A stretch of DNA of 64,000 nt from Monosiga brevicollis MX1 (Eukaryota; Opisthokonta; Choanoflagellata; Craspedida; Salpingoecidae): the NCBI RefSeq assembly GCF_000002865.3, contig NW_001865050.1:989762-1053761 (forward strand). Direction: 5' to 3'. The position numbers and the translations under genes were made by a program. This document shows, piece by piece, positions 45,838-61,100 of this stretch (its first letter is position 1; each line of letters opens with the position of its first letter). The notes under the pieces are model-generated. The model saw nothing but the letters and a program-made list of their open reading frames with translations, ran no database searches and had not been told where the DNA came from.

Positions 45838-48189
45838 TCATGCCGAGGTATGCGAGTCGTGCCCAAACTCGGGTAAAATCATGGAGGGCGGTGGCGGTGG
45901 CAAGCTTGCCAGATCTTCAGCTGGGCCCATTGGGTTCAAAAACCAGGTGACGACCTCCTCCGCCATCAAAGTCAGATCGGAGTTTTCCGGATCAATAAAG
46001 TAAGCTATTGAACCAAGAAGCCGAGCACCAAATGCTGAGAGAAGATATCAAGGATATGGCAAAGCTTTGACAGCCAAGGATGAACCAAGGTGGTCAGGCT
46101 GGAGACGCAAGGCTGACCTTCGGCAGAAAGATCTTGCATATACGCGACAACTTCACGCAATGTTGCATTCTACAGGAGCGTTGAGAATCAGCATGAGCAT
46201 TGCGATGGTCAAAGCTGCCGCATACCAGCTTACAAAGCAGGTCACACACACAGATGCCACGCCACGTACGCCCAGAGGAGAGGAGAGTCGTTTTTGCGGC
46301 ACCCGCTTGAGGGGCACAGGGTCATAACTGTCATAGACCTCAAAGTGCTTGTCGGCTTTGGAGGGATGAGGCAGCCTCAATTTGGCACCGACAAAGATGG
46401 GTATAATGGCCAGCTGTTCACGCTGATGCAGGCGCATCACTGTCAACAGCTCCGACGCCACGGGATCGTGTCCCTTGCTTGAGCCCATCAAGGCCACAGC
46501 CTTCTCCGAAAGCATGACAACGACAGCCTACAAAGCAGAAGGCCATGTCCGTGGAGCAGACAAGACAAAATGAGAGCGCGTGACCATCCAGTCCATCCTC
46601 GCGGAGAAGGCAAACGAAGGAGGGCTATCCTGCGGTTTTGTACCCACATCAACGTGTTGCAGGACCTCAAAGCGAGCAGCCTCCGCGTCTTGACCGGGAG
46701 CGCACTCCAAGTCAAATTGGTCCAGCCACGGATAAAATTCAGGCCCCATCTGCTCGGTGGACTGCAGACTTGTGTACACCTCACACGCCGTTGCTCGCTC
46801 GATATCCGGCTAAGCACGCCGCGCCCAATGACAGCACGTATGATCAAGCGGGGCCAGGGTGAGACCTACCGTGCCTGAGCAAAGCCAGCGCAAGAAAAAA
46901 TAACAATCAAAGTGCCGTACCGAGTACCAGATAAAGACGTGCGGCCAGACTGAAGGGCTCTACGCAGGGCATGCAGTGTGAGCTCTTTGCAAAAGACAAC
47001 CACCGAGAACAACGGAAGTGGATTTGACTCGGACGGAATGCTGCTTACTTCAGGCATATCCTCTGGTGGCTGAATATCTTCGCCCTCATCGTCTTCGCTC
47101 AAATCGTTGGCCATAGCCTCTTCGCCCACACTCGATTCCTGAGAGGACACATCGTGGGGAGGTTCGGGTACCTCGCGGGCAAGGACTGGAGACCCGTGGT
47201 CAGAAAGTGTTCTTGGCTTGGCTGGTTTGGGTGGCGGCGGCGGCGGCGCTGGTCGACGCGCCTCGCCGCCTGTTGGCTTAAAGGAAGGCTTGGCAGGTGG
47301 TGGCGGCGGCGGTGTCTGATGGTGCGCTTGATGTTGGACTTGTGGTGGAGGTGGTGGCGGCGGCATGCGACGCGGGCGCGCTTGTGGTGGTGGCTCAAGA
47401 GGTGCCTCTCCGGAGCCCTCGCCATCCTCTCCTTCCTCGGCAACGTCATGCAACAAGGGGTGTGCCTTGGACATGGACGGTACATCATCATCCTGTTCCA
47501 TCTTGATCCCACGACGAAGCGTAATAATTCTAAGGTGGATCAGAGGCACATCAGCCGGTTGCAATGGCGGTGTTCAATGCAGGTTGAAAGCGCTGAACGT
47601 ACTGGCCATCAACTTTGAGTTCGATGGGTTGCTCGATGCAAGCTTTGAGAAAGTGGGGCAAGCCGGCATATTGCTGATCCTTGAATCGTATGGTGCCGTC
47701 GGGTTGCGTCGTCAAAGTGATGTGCACCGGGACCTGTTGTAGGTACCAGACGCATGCGATGAGCACACGGCGTACAATTGACAGCATGTGAACGCCTGAG
47801 ATGAGCGAGTGGACGTACATCACCACGCATGCTCAACACGTATTGGAAGGGGGTGTGGGTTCCATGCAGAATGAAATCGCCTCGGTTCAACAGGAGAGGT
47901 TCTGATGCTGCACCACGCACAAACCACGTGAGGTCAAAGCAAGGGTCAACCTTGTGCAAGGAGATGTGAGCTCGTACCCTCTTTGATATTCTTGATGGGC
48001 CGGATGCCGTGGTACCAAGGGCATTGGTCAAGGTCTTCGTGGAACACAAACTACAAGGTGGGGGTGTTATTTGCTGAGCAACGGCGCAGTCTACTCGCTA
48101 AAAGATGGCGTAGCAGGGATACATACCAAAGCTGCGGCTTGATCGAGGTCGAGCGAAGCAGCACTCGAGCGCATGCCTAGCGTTGACAT
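45838..48189 (-). CDS. SH2 plus proline-rich plus TIR-domain adaptor
   Basis: Opening exons 48189-48127, 48050-47978, 47907-47819, 47733-47603 and from 47529 join in phase. They encode an SH2 domain near residues 30-120: WYHGIRPIKNIKE, then LLLNRGDFILHG and YVLSM, then VPVHITL and GLPHFLKAC. The FLVR-type motif reads FILH, so the phosphotyrosine-binding arginine appears to be His. Exon 5 holds long proline runs (RRMPPPPPPPQVQ, ARRPAPPPPPPKPAK), candidate SH3/WW/profilin ligands, and an acidic stretch. The C-terminal part looks like a TIR domain: FYPWLDQFDLE, FEVLQHVDAVVVMLSEKAV across an exon junction, ASELLTVMRL, and LAIIPIFVG. Its first strand could not be placed because exon edges around 46800-46950 are unclear. 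The start codon is a choice; the reading frame is open upstream and could instead be spliced to the kinase gene at 48387-50891. Confidence 0.7.
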
Positions 48190-48386
48190 GAAATGTGTAA
48201 AGGGCGCCTGAATGCTATTGGTGGATGATGTTCGGCTCACCTGAGACCAGAGCGAGAATGAGCAAATTAACAAAGGGTGATGAGATAGATATTCGTCTTC
48301 AACACGTGTCATGCTGCGCGCAGTGCCGTTTCCGTACGTTCTTGGACAAGCTGCCGTCGGTAGATGCTCGAGGTCGGCTACTCCAG

Positions 48387-50891
<2,505 letters not shown>

Positions 50892-51666
50892 GGCGCTGGT
50901 TGAATCAGCGGCACTGCGGGGAGAGCGCACGAGCCCCTTTACTGAGCTGCCTTGCCCAGCTGCCTCGACCCCCTCTCGGCACAGCTCAAGGAAAAACTCC
51001 CCACGCCCACGTGCCGCCAGCCAGGCCCAATGCAACTGCCCCTCCAGCAACCACTGATGCAGCAGAGGCCACTGCCCAAATGCGCAGAGGCACCCCCCTC
51101 TGCCCTCGGAGTTTGAGGTTGGACCCAAAAAAAAAAAAAAAAAAATCGAGTCAAAAATCGAGAAGCAAATTTTAGAAAGAAGAGAGAGTGAGAGAGAATG
51201 TGAGCGAGATGAACAATGGGTATCGCAGAGAAGACATGGGATCCAGGGCAGTGCAGGAGGAGCAGGAGGGACTCTGGCGGAGAATCGGCGCAAGGGCAGA
51301 CTTGCGTATGGGGTTGGGAGATCGGCCAAATCACTGCCTTAGTAATTTCTTTGGTTTCTCAAGCGGGGACGAGAGTGACCTGTGTTGCAGATGGCTGCTT
51401 CGAATGTTACTCGAGTTAACACGTCTGCAGACGAATTTGGGATTTGTTTTTCATTTTTCGTCGCTTTGCTTGCTGCCCTTTGCTTGGCCTGACAAGCGAC
51501 CCCAAGCGATGGCCCCCTGCCTAGTGGTTTTGATGAAAATCGAACAGTACGCTTGCTGGCGAAGAATTGCGAGTCACTTGTCCACATGTCTCAACTCAAA
51601 CATTCCTGAAACTGATGGAAAAAGCGTGGAAAAAGATTGCTAAATTATCAAACTCTGCTTGCCTCC
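50892..51666. other. intergenic: PUB-kinase promoter and WDR76 3' flank
   Basis: About 775 bases without a supportable gene. Contains a run of A (51127-51145) and ordinary sequence. It should hold the PUB-kinase promoter at the left and the 3' untranslated region of WDR76 at the right. Confidence 0.5.
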
Positions 51667-54199
51667 TCATGAGTCTTCTGTGCCATGCTGAAAGAGCCAG
51701 GCAGCATTGCGCGAGGCGGCCGCCAGCACCCCAGAAGCACAGGGCGTAAAGGCCGTGGGTGTAAAGCCCAGGTGCACGCGGCGCGTCAAAACGCCGGTTG
51801 GAATCTCAAAGGTCGTGAGCTGCAGGCTCTTCGTGCCCGCCACTGTCAACTCGGTAGGCGTAATCCAGTGCGGTGCAGCCATTTGTGGCTTGCCATGCCC
51901 ATTGCCATTGTGACTGGTGGTTGCAAAGACGGGTTCCTGCAACTGGCGCATATCCCAGACCTTGAGGAGACCATCAAACCCTGCGAGCAACGTTGCACCG
52001 GTGAGTACAAAACCCCGACAAGACCGACACACCCACACATGGCAAGCAACCGGAAATTGCCAGCCGGTGCACAGCCGGTGCACAGCCACAAGACCGTAGT
52101 CCGGCTGACCTTGCGAGGCGAGCCAATTTGGTTGATGTCGATTAAAGGCAACCGAGGCCACCACACCCGCATGAGCCCCCTCAAAGGTCCCAGTTGGGTC
52201 TGTGGCCCGCCGGTCCAGCATATACACGGAGCTGTCGTTGCCGGCGGTCGCATAGATATTGCCATCGCGCATGCTATAATGGTTTCCAAATGGCCGTGAG
52301 TCTCGCTTTGTGGGTCAAAGTGGACTACGACAGCCCGGTGATTACTAGTGGACTACGACAAAAGAGGTCTTGCGCCCATGCCAAGCGCATGCTCGGACAT
52401 ACCTCACGGATTTCAGGACAGCGTTTGAGACTTCTCGCTGAGCGACTAGACGACAGCTGGCGGGGCCAATGTCCCATTCTCCAACGCATCCATCCTTGGA
52501 GGCCGTGCACAAGCTTGTGCCAGCCCAGGCATCAAGGCCAAATATACCAGCGGTGTGACCCTCCGTGCTGCGCTGCACTGGCCGGCACGTCCACGGAGCC
52601 TCGGGATCTAGTACCAATTCGGACAGCAACAAACTTCCATCATCAGAGCTGGTCGCAGCCAAGACTTGGTCCGATGTGGAAAGTAGCCGCACGCCGGAGA
52701 TCCAGCGGCCATGAAGTTTGGAAGACAGGCGAGGCGCAGCCGTATACGGGGCGGGGGCGGCACCGCTGGCATCTGGTCGATGCCACAAAGACATGCGGCC
52801 CTCCTTGCCAGCCATGGCTACACACCCCCGCTCCTCCAAAGAATCGATGGCATAAACGTCATGCCTGGCCATGGTTCAGCGGACGCGCGTCAGTATCTGG
52901 GCGTGTGGGGGCGGCAATGACAATTGCGGCATGTCTGATGCGTTGACTGTTCAATGTGCCAGCAAGAAACACGTGCACCAACCTGTGGCCTGTCCAGAGA
53001 AGATGCTGTTCGTCGGGCTCAAGAGCAGCACGTGCCTTCAGAACAAGCCCGGCATCTGCGACCAGGGCATCGCCGGTAATGACCGTGCCTAAAGAACAAT
53101 GTAAGAGGTGAGTGAGAAGAGATCAGCCTGGCGTCCTCTCCAAGACGGCGCATCAGCTACCAAACGCTGCCCCGACGAGCGAAATACAATTAACCTATGG
53201 GAGCAATGGCGGCCAGGTTGGCGCCCTCGTTGGACGGGGCTCGAGGCGACTCCTCTGTGGCACCCAGGCCGGCGTATGCCAGGAGAGCAGCCTGGGTCGC
53301 TTCGTCCTCCTCTGTCATGGGGCGAGCTTCCTTGGCGGCCAGCCGTCGGCTTCTTCGCACAGGCTGCGGCGATGGCGTGCTGCCAGAGGTCCGACGCTTG
53401 CTCCTGCTTCGGTTGGGCAGCTTTTTCGGTCCGTTTACAGTGCCCGGCGATGGGGTTGGGTGGGCCATTGGTAGAGCCGTGGCTGCCGACAGGAGGCCTA
53501 GCTGCTGCATCAAGCTGTTCAGTGGGACAAATCAAGCAAGCCAAGGAGCCACAGGTGAAAAGAGACGACTTATCAGCGGGCTTGGTCAAGGGGGTGACGA
53601 GGCGTCCGCGAAGGAAACACGCACGCTTGGTTGGCCTGAATGTTGGCGAGGCGCCGTGCTTCGTAGTCATCGTCGTCTTCGTCGTCGTCATCCTGATCCG
53701 CATCTTCCATAGCCTCGCCTTCCATCTCAGCAGCAACGCTCTTCATCTCAATCTGACCATCGTGTCGCAATGCGACGACCGCATCAGGGGACTCCTGATG
53801 GTCGTCTCCGCAGTGGTCGTCAGCCGTCGTTGGGGCCGTGAAAATAGATGGAGCGCCAGTTTCTTGGACCTTGATCGCATCAGTATCGCGGGCAACTATC
53901 TTGGTGGATTCACTTGCTGCAGGCCAAGAGCCATGATCCTCTTCTGTTGAGGGTTTGGGGTTCTCGACCTGCCGGCTGCTACCCAGAGAATCGAGCTTGA
54001 CCGTGCGACGTGCAGGTGTGACCGACACGGCGTCAGCCGCAGCGCGCGTCGCGGCTGTTGAATCCTGCTGACTTTCTGACGGCGGCGGCGTCGTCCTGTT
54101 CCCTGGCGCATCTGGGGCCCGTCGCGTCTGGGCTGCCCTCAGCCATTTGGTCAGCAGCGTGGGGGTCTTCGATGTCGCCTGTTTCAAACTCGGCGCCAT
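51667..54199 (-). CDS. WDR76: WDR76/Cmr1 family WD40 protein
   Basis: WDR76/Cmr1 proteins bind DNA and chromatin and act in DNA-damage response and protein quality control in the nucleus. Six in-phase exons (54199-53625, 53514-53195, 53088-52983, 52864-52403, 52273-52110, 51980-51667) encode about 646 residues. The N-terminal 200 residues are disordered and acidic (DADQDDDDEDDDDYEARR). The family signature YEARRLANIQANQALMQQLG spans the first splice junction, and RRSRRLAAKE matches the conserved basic box. The rest is a WD40 propeller: AGKEGRMSLWHRP, SSDDGSLLLSEL, TASKDGCVGEWD, TAGNDSSVYMLDRR and FDGLLKVWDMRQ are blade cores. Exon 4 could end at 52408 or 52403; only the latter keeps the frame. 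A 13-base direct repeat (GTGGACTACGACA) near 52320 and 52349 duplicates an unused acceptor in that intron. Confidence 0.9.
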
Positions 54200-55146
54200 T
54201 TTTTTCTCGTGCGATGAAGTTGTAACGGTGAAAATGTCAGACCACACCATCAGTCTGACATTTTACGAGCTTCACTCTGTATAGTAAAATTTAAAATTAC
54301 ACGTTCCTCTGATGTCTCTTTTTTTCCAAATATTCGGACATACGTAACTCGGGTTAAGCAGACTTCTTGAACGAATCCCATTGCCCCTTTATCAATGTAT
54401 GCACAGACGACATTGCGAGCATCATGAGCAAGAATACCCAGTTCGTTCAAACATCAACAAGACTCCCGCACATGTCAATGCCTTCGTGAGGGTCTGAAGA
54501 GCTGTGGCCATCTCCATCATAGGCATGACGATGCAGATACAGTCTTAGTCGCCAGTTTAGAGAGAGTCTCTCGCAGGAGTCATTTTTTTTTGGAGGAAAA
54601 AAAAAACTCTGAGTCTGCTTTCATTTAGCAGTGCGTGCCACACAATGCAAGCAGCTTGGGTCAGTTTTTAAATTCTGAAACGCATCACCCCCACCACCAA
54701 GATCAGTACCAACCAACCTTCTAGAATTCAAATCCCGCTTGCTGGTGATGGTTGGAACGCCATTTTTTTTTTACCTTGAAGTCTGAACGAGGCGCTTCGT
54801 GTCTAGCAATGGTGTAAAATCGCCTTCCTTCCATTTACCAAAAGCTCCCATTCGTGCCCCTATAGCAGGCGGCCATCAAGCCGGGATTATGAGCTCAGGC
54901 TTGCCGCCGCAAGACGGCCTTCATCTTTGTTTCTATCCGATCGCGGTGTCATATCCAGTGTGTGTTTGCTGCTGTTGATGTGGTAAGGACCGTATCGCTA
55001 CTGCCGTTTTCTTTTTCTTCAGAAGTGATCAACTTGACCCTCGCATGTTCGCAAGTCAATCATTTTGTCGCTGTTGTTGTGATTGTGGGCCAAAAAACGA
55101 CGCATTCAACGCATAGGCAGACGTGACCTTGAGTTCATCAGCCACC
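54200..55146. promoter_or_regulatory. divergent promoter region, WDR76 and giant secreted-protein gene
   Basis: About 950 bases between outward-facing start codons. It is AT-richer than its surroundings (short T- and A-runs at 54318, 54583 and 54761) and carries no convincing reading frame. Both promoters must lie here. Confidence 0.5.
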
Positions 55147-58100
55147 ATGCATAAAAGATTACCATTGGCCCTCGTGTCGGCCCTGACGCTGGCGTTGACT
55201 TTTGAAAATGGGCTGGCACTGCCATCGAGTGTCTGTGCTAGCTTACGGGCATCACTGCCCGCCGGGCCACAGACTGATTCTTTGGTTTGCCCAGAACTTT
55301 CTAATCTTGATGACCTCCACACGGGTTGCGACAAGGCTGTGGCAGCCAAGCTTTCCAACACGAGCTTCACCGTGGCTCCGACCGCCATTCATCACTGCTC
55401 CTTTGTGGAAGGCCCTACCCAGCCGATTGACCATCGGCACCTGCAAACAGCGCACATTTCCAACGCCACCTTTCAAGCCTTCTACTCTATTGAGTTTGAT
55501 GCCTCCACGGCAAGCGTGGCGGTTCACGTGCGCCTCGAGGTCAATCTCACCTTGAGTGGGTCCATGGCTGGTTATGTCGTGGCTGACGAGGATCCTCACT
55601 ACTTGTGGGCCGAGTCCAGGCTGGTCTTCCCGCTTGGTGCACGCCCCATCGCACTTTGGCAAGCAAAGCTGGAGCCCCCTAAGGAAGCGGATGCTACCGA
55701 GCTCGTGCTGACCGATATTAACGCCATGGATGGTTTACCAGCTCTCATTGTAGCTGGTCTTGGAGCACCTCATTCTCATCCCAACTCGCTCTTACCAGCA
55801 TCCGCGGCATTAAACATCCTCAACCTGCCCCCTCGCTGGCTTGCTCCTCTCTGGGATAGCCCATCTACCCTCAATTTGGCGGCCCGAGCTCTCCTACCAC
55901 GCGCCCTACCAGATCCGTCAAGTCCTCGGCTGGTCGGTGTTGGTGGGCTTCTAAGCTACGATGGAGTGCTTGCCCCAGGCGATCTACTGCAAATTGACGT
56001 ATTGCTTGCAGAGCCTGAGGAGAGATCTCGTCTCGCTGCTGATGTCGCCACACAGCTCGAGTTGATGCTTGACAGCGCATTGATCAACGCCTCCCTCCCA
56101 TGTCCCAGGCTGAGAAACGAGAGCGCCCTTTTTGATGCACTGCAGACCATGAACGACCTCACGCTCTTCGTCAACCATTCCAGCGCTCAAGTTATCTTCA
56201 TGGGCCTTTCATTTGCGACTCACGTGACGATTGACTGCGGCACGACTTTTGGGCCTGAAATGTCAGAGCACAGGCCATTCCTCAGTTTGTCCTTGGAAGC
56301 CCGTCTCCAAAAGATAACAGGGTTACCCGTCACCTTTTTTGCAGCCCCAACTCTGGCCGTCAGCATGTTACAGTCCCTTGATGTGCCAATCTCCGGGAGG
56401 GCTAGTGGTGTTTTAGTCAATGGCAGCACAAGCGCAGCCAACGCCGATGCCCCTCTTGTTGCATTGCAACCGGCGCAACTGTTCTCATCAGATGCTACGA
56501 GCGCGCCAGCACCTGATTTCGCTTTAACCAACGCGACGCGCTTGCAGTCAATTTTTGACGCACTGCGACAGGAACTCCTGACGTTGGTACCCTCGGACGC
56601 CCTGCCGCTCAGACGAGCTATCTTCCGTATCCTTCCAGATTTGAACTCCAGCTTCATTTGGGACAGGTGTGCAGCCAAGGCCCCATTGCCCACGCTGCGA
56701 TCTTGTCTCTTTGACGCTCTGACCGCCCACGCAGATCTCGATCCGCGCTTCACGCCCAGCAACCAACTCTTCATCACTGTTCATCTCACTGGCAAGGACT
56801 CTTACGATGATCCTTCCAGCAACCTCAACGCCACCTTACAAGCTGTTAATGAGCAAATTCAAGGGCTCAACGTCTCTTTGGGAGCTCTGAACCTGTCGGC
56901 AAGCGAGCTTGACTTTGATGCCGACACTCAAGCGGACTTGTCTTACACCCTTTATGCCGAGCTGATGATTCCGTGTCTGACTGATCCGAGTCCCACTGCT
57001 CATGTGCAAGCCGAAGAGGTGCACGCCATGCTCGCTTTGCAAGCTCCGTCATATGGGCGCAGCATTCATGACAATTGTGGTGAAGATGCAAGGAATTGTT
57101 CTCTTTGGGCCCTTGACCTCAACGCCACGCTTGACCTTGCTCATACCCCGCGAGAGCGCCCCACAGTTAGTATTGGCTTTCCAGCGCTTGGAACATCAGC
57201 TCGTGCATTGTCGACTGGAGCATTGTCCATCCCCCGAGGAAGAGCTTCTCTTCCAACGACGACGCTTCCGACAGCCCTGAGCGACACTGCCAAGGCAATC
57301 AGCACACCACTGGAAACCTCCCTACTCACAGGTCTGCAGTTGTCCCAGTACAATGACCTAGGTCCCCTGAACCTATTGGAGGCTTCAGACTTTTCTTCGC
57401 TGGTAGGAGACAGCTTGACTGAAGCTTTGACGATATCCAACGGAGATCTGCCCAGCGCCGAGGCTGCTCTCGAGCACATCTTGGCACAGCTCCTGGGAAA
57501 TAGCTCCGCGTATTATGTTCAAGTCAGCGCCTCATTAGTGGCAGCAGGCCTTGAACCAGGTGCCGATCCAGTGCAGACCGCGACGAGTTTATTGTCAGTT
57601 GACCTATTATTTGCCGTGAGCGTACATACCTTTCTGAGCATCGATTCAAGCACGACACCCTGGGCGGGCAAACTGTCGACGGAACGACTCAATCTAGTGG
57701 TACCCTTGGTCACAACACTGACTTTAGCCTTGGATCTCAGTCCAACAGGGCCCAGCGCTGGAGGTCAAAGAGCGACTGCTAGTCTCTTGCGCCGAGCCTC
57801 CACTGTCATTGGGGGCCTACACTTGGCAGCTCATCTCAGCATGGAGACAGCTATTGCAATGACTGCAGAGTTTCAACTTGCTCTTGCAGCCGCAAATGGC
57901 ATGCCTGACAGCAATTCCAAAGCTACGCTATCCATAAATGCGACCCTGTCATCGGAGGAAGTTGTCAATCTCGAGGCATCGATATCGTCGCTTGGCAGTA
58001 ATGCGACGGCGCTAGATTTGGCATTCCCACGCTTGCAACAGAGAAAAGGCGTCGACCCAGATGTAGCAATGGCCCAGTTTAAGTCACTGGCTGGACTGCC

Positions 58101-61100
58101 AGCAACACTCCTTCGCTCAGCAAACACGCCAGTAGCGCCTGGCCTGGACCCTAGCCGTTACCACGATCTTTCTCAGGGAGCAGCTGAATTGACTGCAGCT
58201 CTGTCATCAGCTTTGCAACGACCTGCTATCCCGCAGCCCATTGTCGCCATAGCAAAGTCCGTGGCAACAGCTGACCTTCGCAATGTTGCCAAACTGCTTC
58301 TCAACGTTACGTTGGTCGATGATAGCATGCCAACCATGCCGCCCACCTCCAGCTTTCAGTGCATTCTCGAAGAAGGCGGTGCCGTCTTGGATTATAGTTC
58401 TTGCACCCACTTGGTGCAAAGTTTAAACGCACAACTGGAAAGCTGCGGAGTTGGTGATATCCTAAGGTTTACGTCAAACACGGTGGTTAATTTTGGCGGG
58501 GCTTGCGACGAGCTCAGCAGTCTATCTCTGCAAATTGCGCACCCTGGTGGCTTGATACCTTTGACAGTTTCTACAATAGTTCCAGGATCTGAAGCAACTC
58601 ATGTACTCGACGGCCTTCAAGGACGCATATACAACGATAACAATACTGCTCCAAGCTGCACCTCCTGGACCAGCTGTGCACAATTGCAACAAGGTCTGAT
58701 CGACTCCTCGGCGCGCACGCCGGCTGTAAAGCGAACAACTGTGTCGGCCAAAGATGCCGCCAGCCTTTTTCCATTCTCAGATGCCGTCACACTAGACTTG
58801 AGGCCCTACTATCCTGAAGCGTTTTCAGCTGTTCAGCTGCCCCCAGCACAACTTCCCGCTTACACCTACGCGCAAAACCTCACGCGAGCAACCGAGTTGG
58901 AGGCAAGCAGCGGGCAACTGCGGGTCCTACTTGGCGGAGCACAAGGAACAAATGGACAGGCCATTTGCCCAACTGGCGGCCCTTTCAATAGGACCATGCG
59001 GCGCCGATCCAAGAACACGGCCGATGCACCCCAGAACTATGCCCCAGCCGAGGTGACAGTCTCTCTCTCGACGGCCCCCCTGATAGTGGCTCTTGACACG
59101 CCGCCACAAGTGGTCAACGGAAGTATTGTGCTTCTGTCCTTGCCGTTGAATGTAAGCCTGACAGCGCCCAACAGCAGCAACGTGAGCTTGATTCTCAAAA
59201 CGGCTCTGCGCGCTCGAGGGGGTGTACTCCTTGACAGCTGGAACCACAACATCTCCTTCAACATCCCCAATGGCTCACTGGTCCAAGAAGTTTTCTGCCC
59301 AGCACTCCGGGCTGCCATTCCAACCGAGTTGCGCACAATACTGCGCTGTGATGTTTCCGAGTATCAAGATTGGCGACACCTCAAACGTGTCACTAGGCTC
59401 TCCGGTCCGCCACCGGAAATGCTTCAAGTTCAACTGATTGCAACACCTACTCTAGCCAACTCTAGTATCTACGGCGACGCCATGCTGATACCAGAGGACC
59501 TTCAATTGAATAATAGCACCCTGGATGGTCTTCGCATGACAATGACAGCCTTCCCTCCTCGGTTTGCCATGATGGTTTCAGACCTGCGTGTGGCTAGCCA
59601 TGTTGAGGTAGAAATGCCGGACAATACCAAAAGGGCTTATGTGACTGTCGGGCCTATTGCCATGGGCGCCAGGCATTTAGCTGGTAGTGCCAAACTTAAT
59701 GTTACTGTTCAGCAAAGCTCGGCCACATCGCTTACCCGGCTTGAGGATGCTATCAGGGCAGTGGCTCAACCCTCAATGCTGGACATGGCTGGCCTGGAAG
59801 TTTTGGTTGACATTCATGGCGAGCAGCTGATTCAAGGGCTCAGGCCATGTCTTTCAGCTGTAGGGGCAGATGATCTGGCAGCTGTTGACATCAAGATGCA
59901 TGCAGGAGTTGCGGCAACACTTCCAACATCGAGCCATCTTGATGCCATTTTGTTTGGCACTTCACAGCGAGCCGGGTCTCATTTGTATGCCTTGGCGACC
60001 AACCTATCTTGGGAAGTGTCGTTTGAGAATGGCACGGGCTCGGGGCGGCAGGCCCTTCAAAGCCTTTTACTTGCAGATCTTCAGCTGCCATGCAAGATAG
60101 CACGGACTTTGGCACAGAGCTCGGCTGAGGCGGGGCGGCAGCAGTTGGCGCAAACCGCATTGCCTTTCTTGACAGCCTCCCTGGCCAAGCCACTGGATCA
60201 TGCTTTGTCGGCATCGCTTGCAAATGCTGCTGGGTCCCTCTGTGCATTGACTTATGCCACCCTGGATGACTTGTGCATACAGCTGTCCTCATTCCTGAGC
60301 CTTCCGTTGATATGTGGAGGTGGTGCGTCTGCATTGACTTTTTCAAACAACACAGTCGAGCTGTGGCTGACCGCAGATAATCTGAATGCAACGACTCCGA
60401 CGACGGTGGCATTTGAAACTGCCTTCTTTTTGAACGAGTCAAGCTTCCCGGAAGGCGTGAGCATTTTGCCTTCCGAGTCCATGTTTGGCAATGTGCGGAT
60501 AAATGCAACGGTATCTCTTTCACTAGATCCGCGAGCATCAAATGCCAGAGAAGACTGTGGTGACCTGTCCATGCCAACAATGCCTGTGCGGTTTGCTCCA
60601 GGGTCACATCTGAGTCTCTCAGCTTCATTTGCCTTTGTGGGAGACGCCTGCTTGTACATGGGGCCGCTGCCTGTGTGCTTTCGCCAGTCTTCTATTGCTC
60701 TTGAGGAAGCTACTTTGGCTGTGATGCTGAATTCTCTATCCCCACCACCTTCTCCAGGCAAACGGTCGCATCACAAAGCTCCTCGCAGTCAGACCCCATT
60801 GCATCTACAGCCGCTACTAGAGCCGCACGTGTTGTTTGAGGGCAGGGCACGGCTTGATGGTTTGATGGAGATTGATTCTGACTATTGTCAGCTAACGCTC
60901 GAAGTTCACAACCTCACAGCCTATGCACTTGCGCTTCTGAGCTGGCAGCACACACCTGGCAACGAAAGCAATGGAACTGCACCAGATGGAACACCGCTGC
61001 ATATAGGCTCAATGCACAGCCATGAGTTGGTGATGTATCTCGAAGCGCTTCAAGAACAGGCGGGGCCAAATGCGCCTTTCTCTTTGAGCAGCATCAATTG

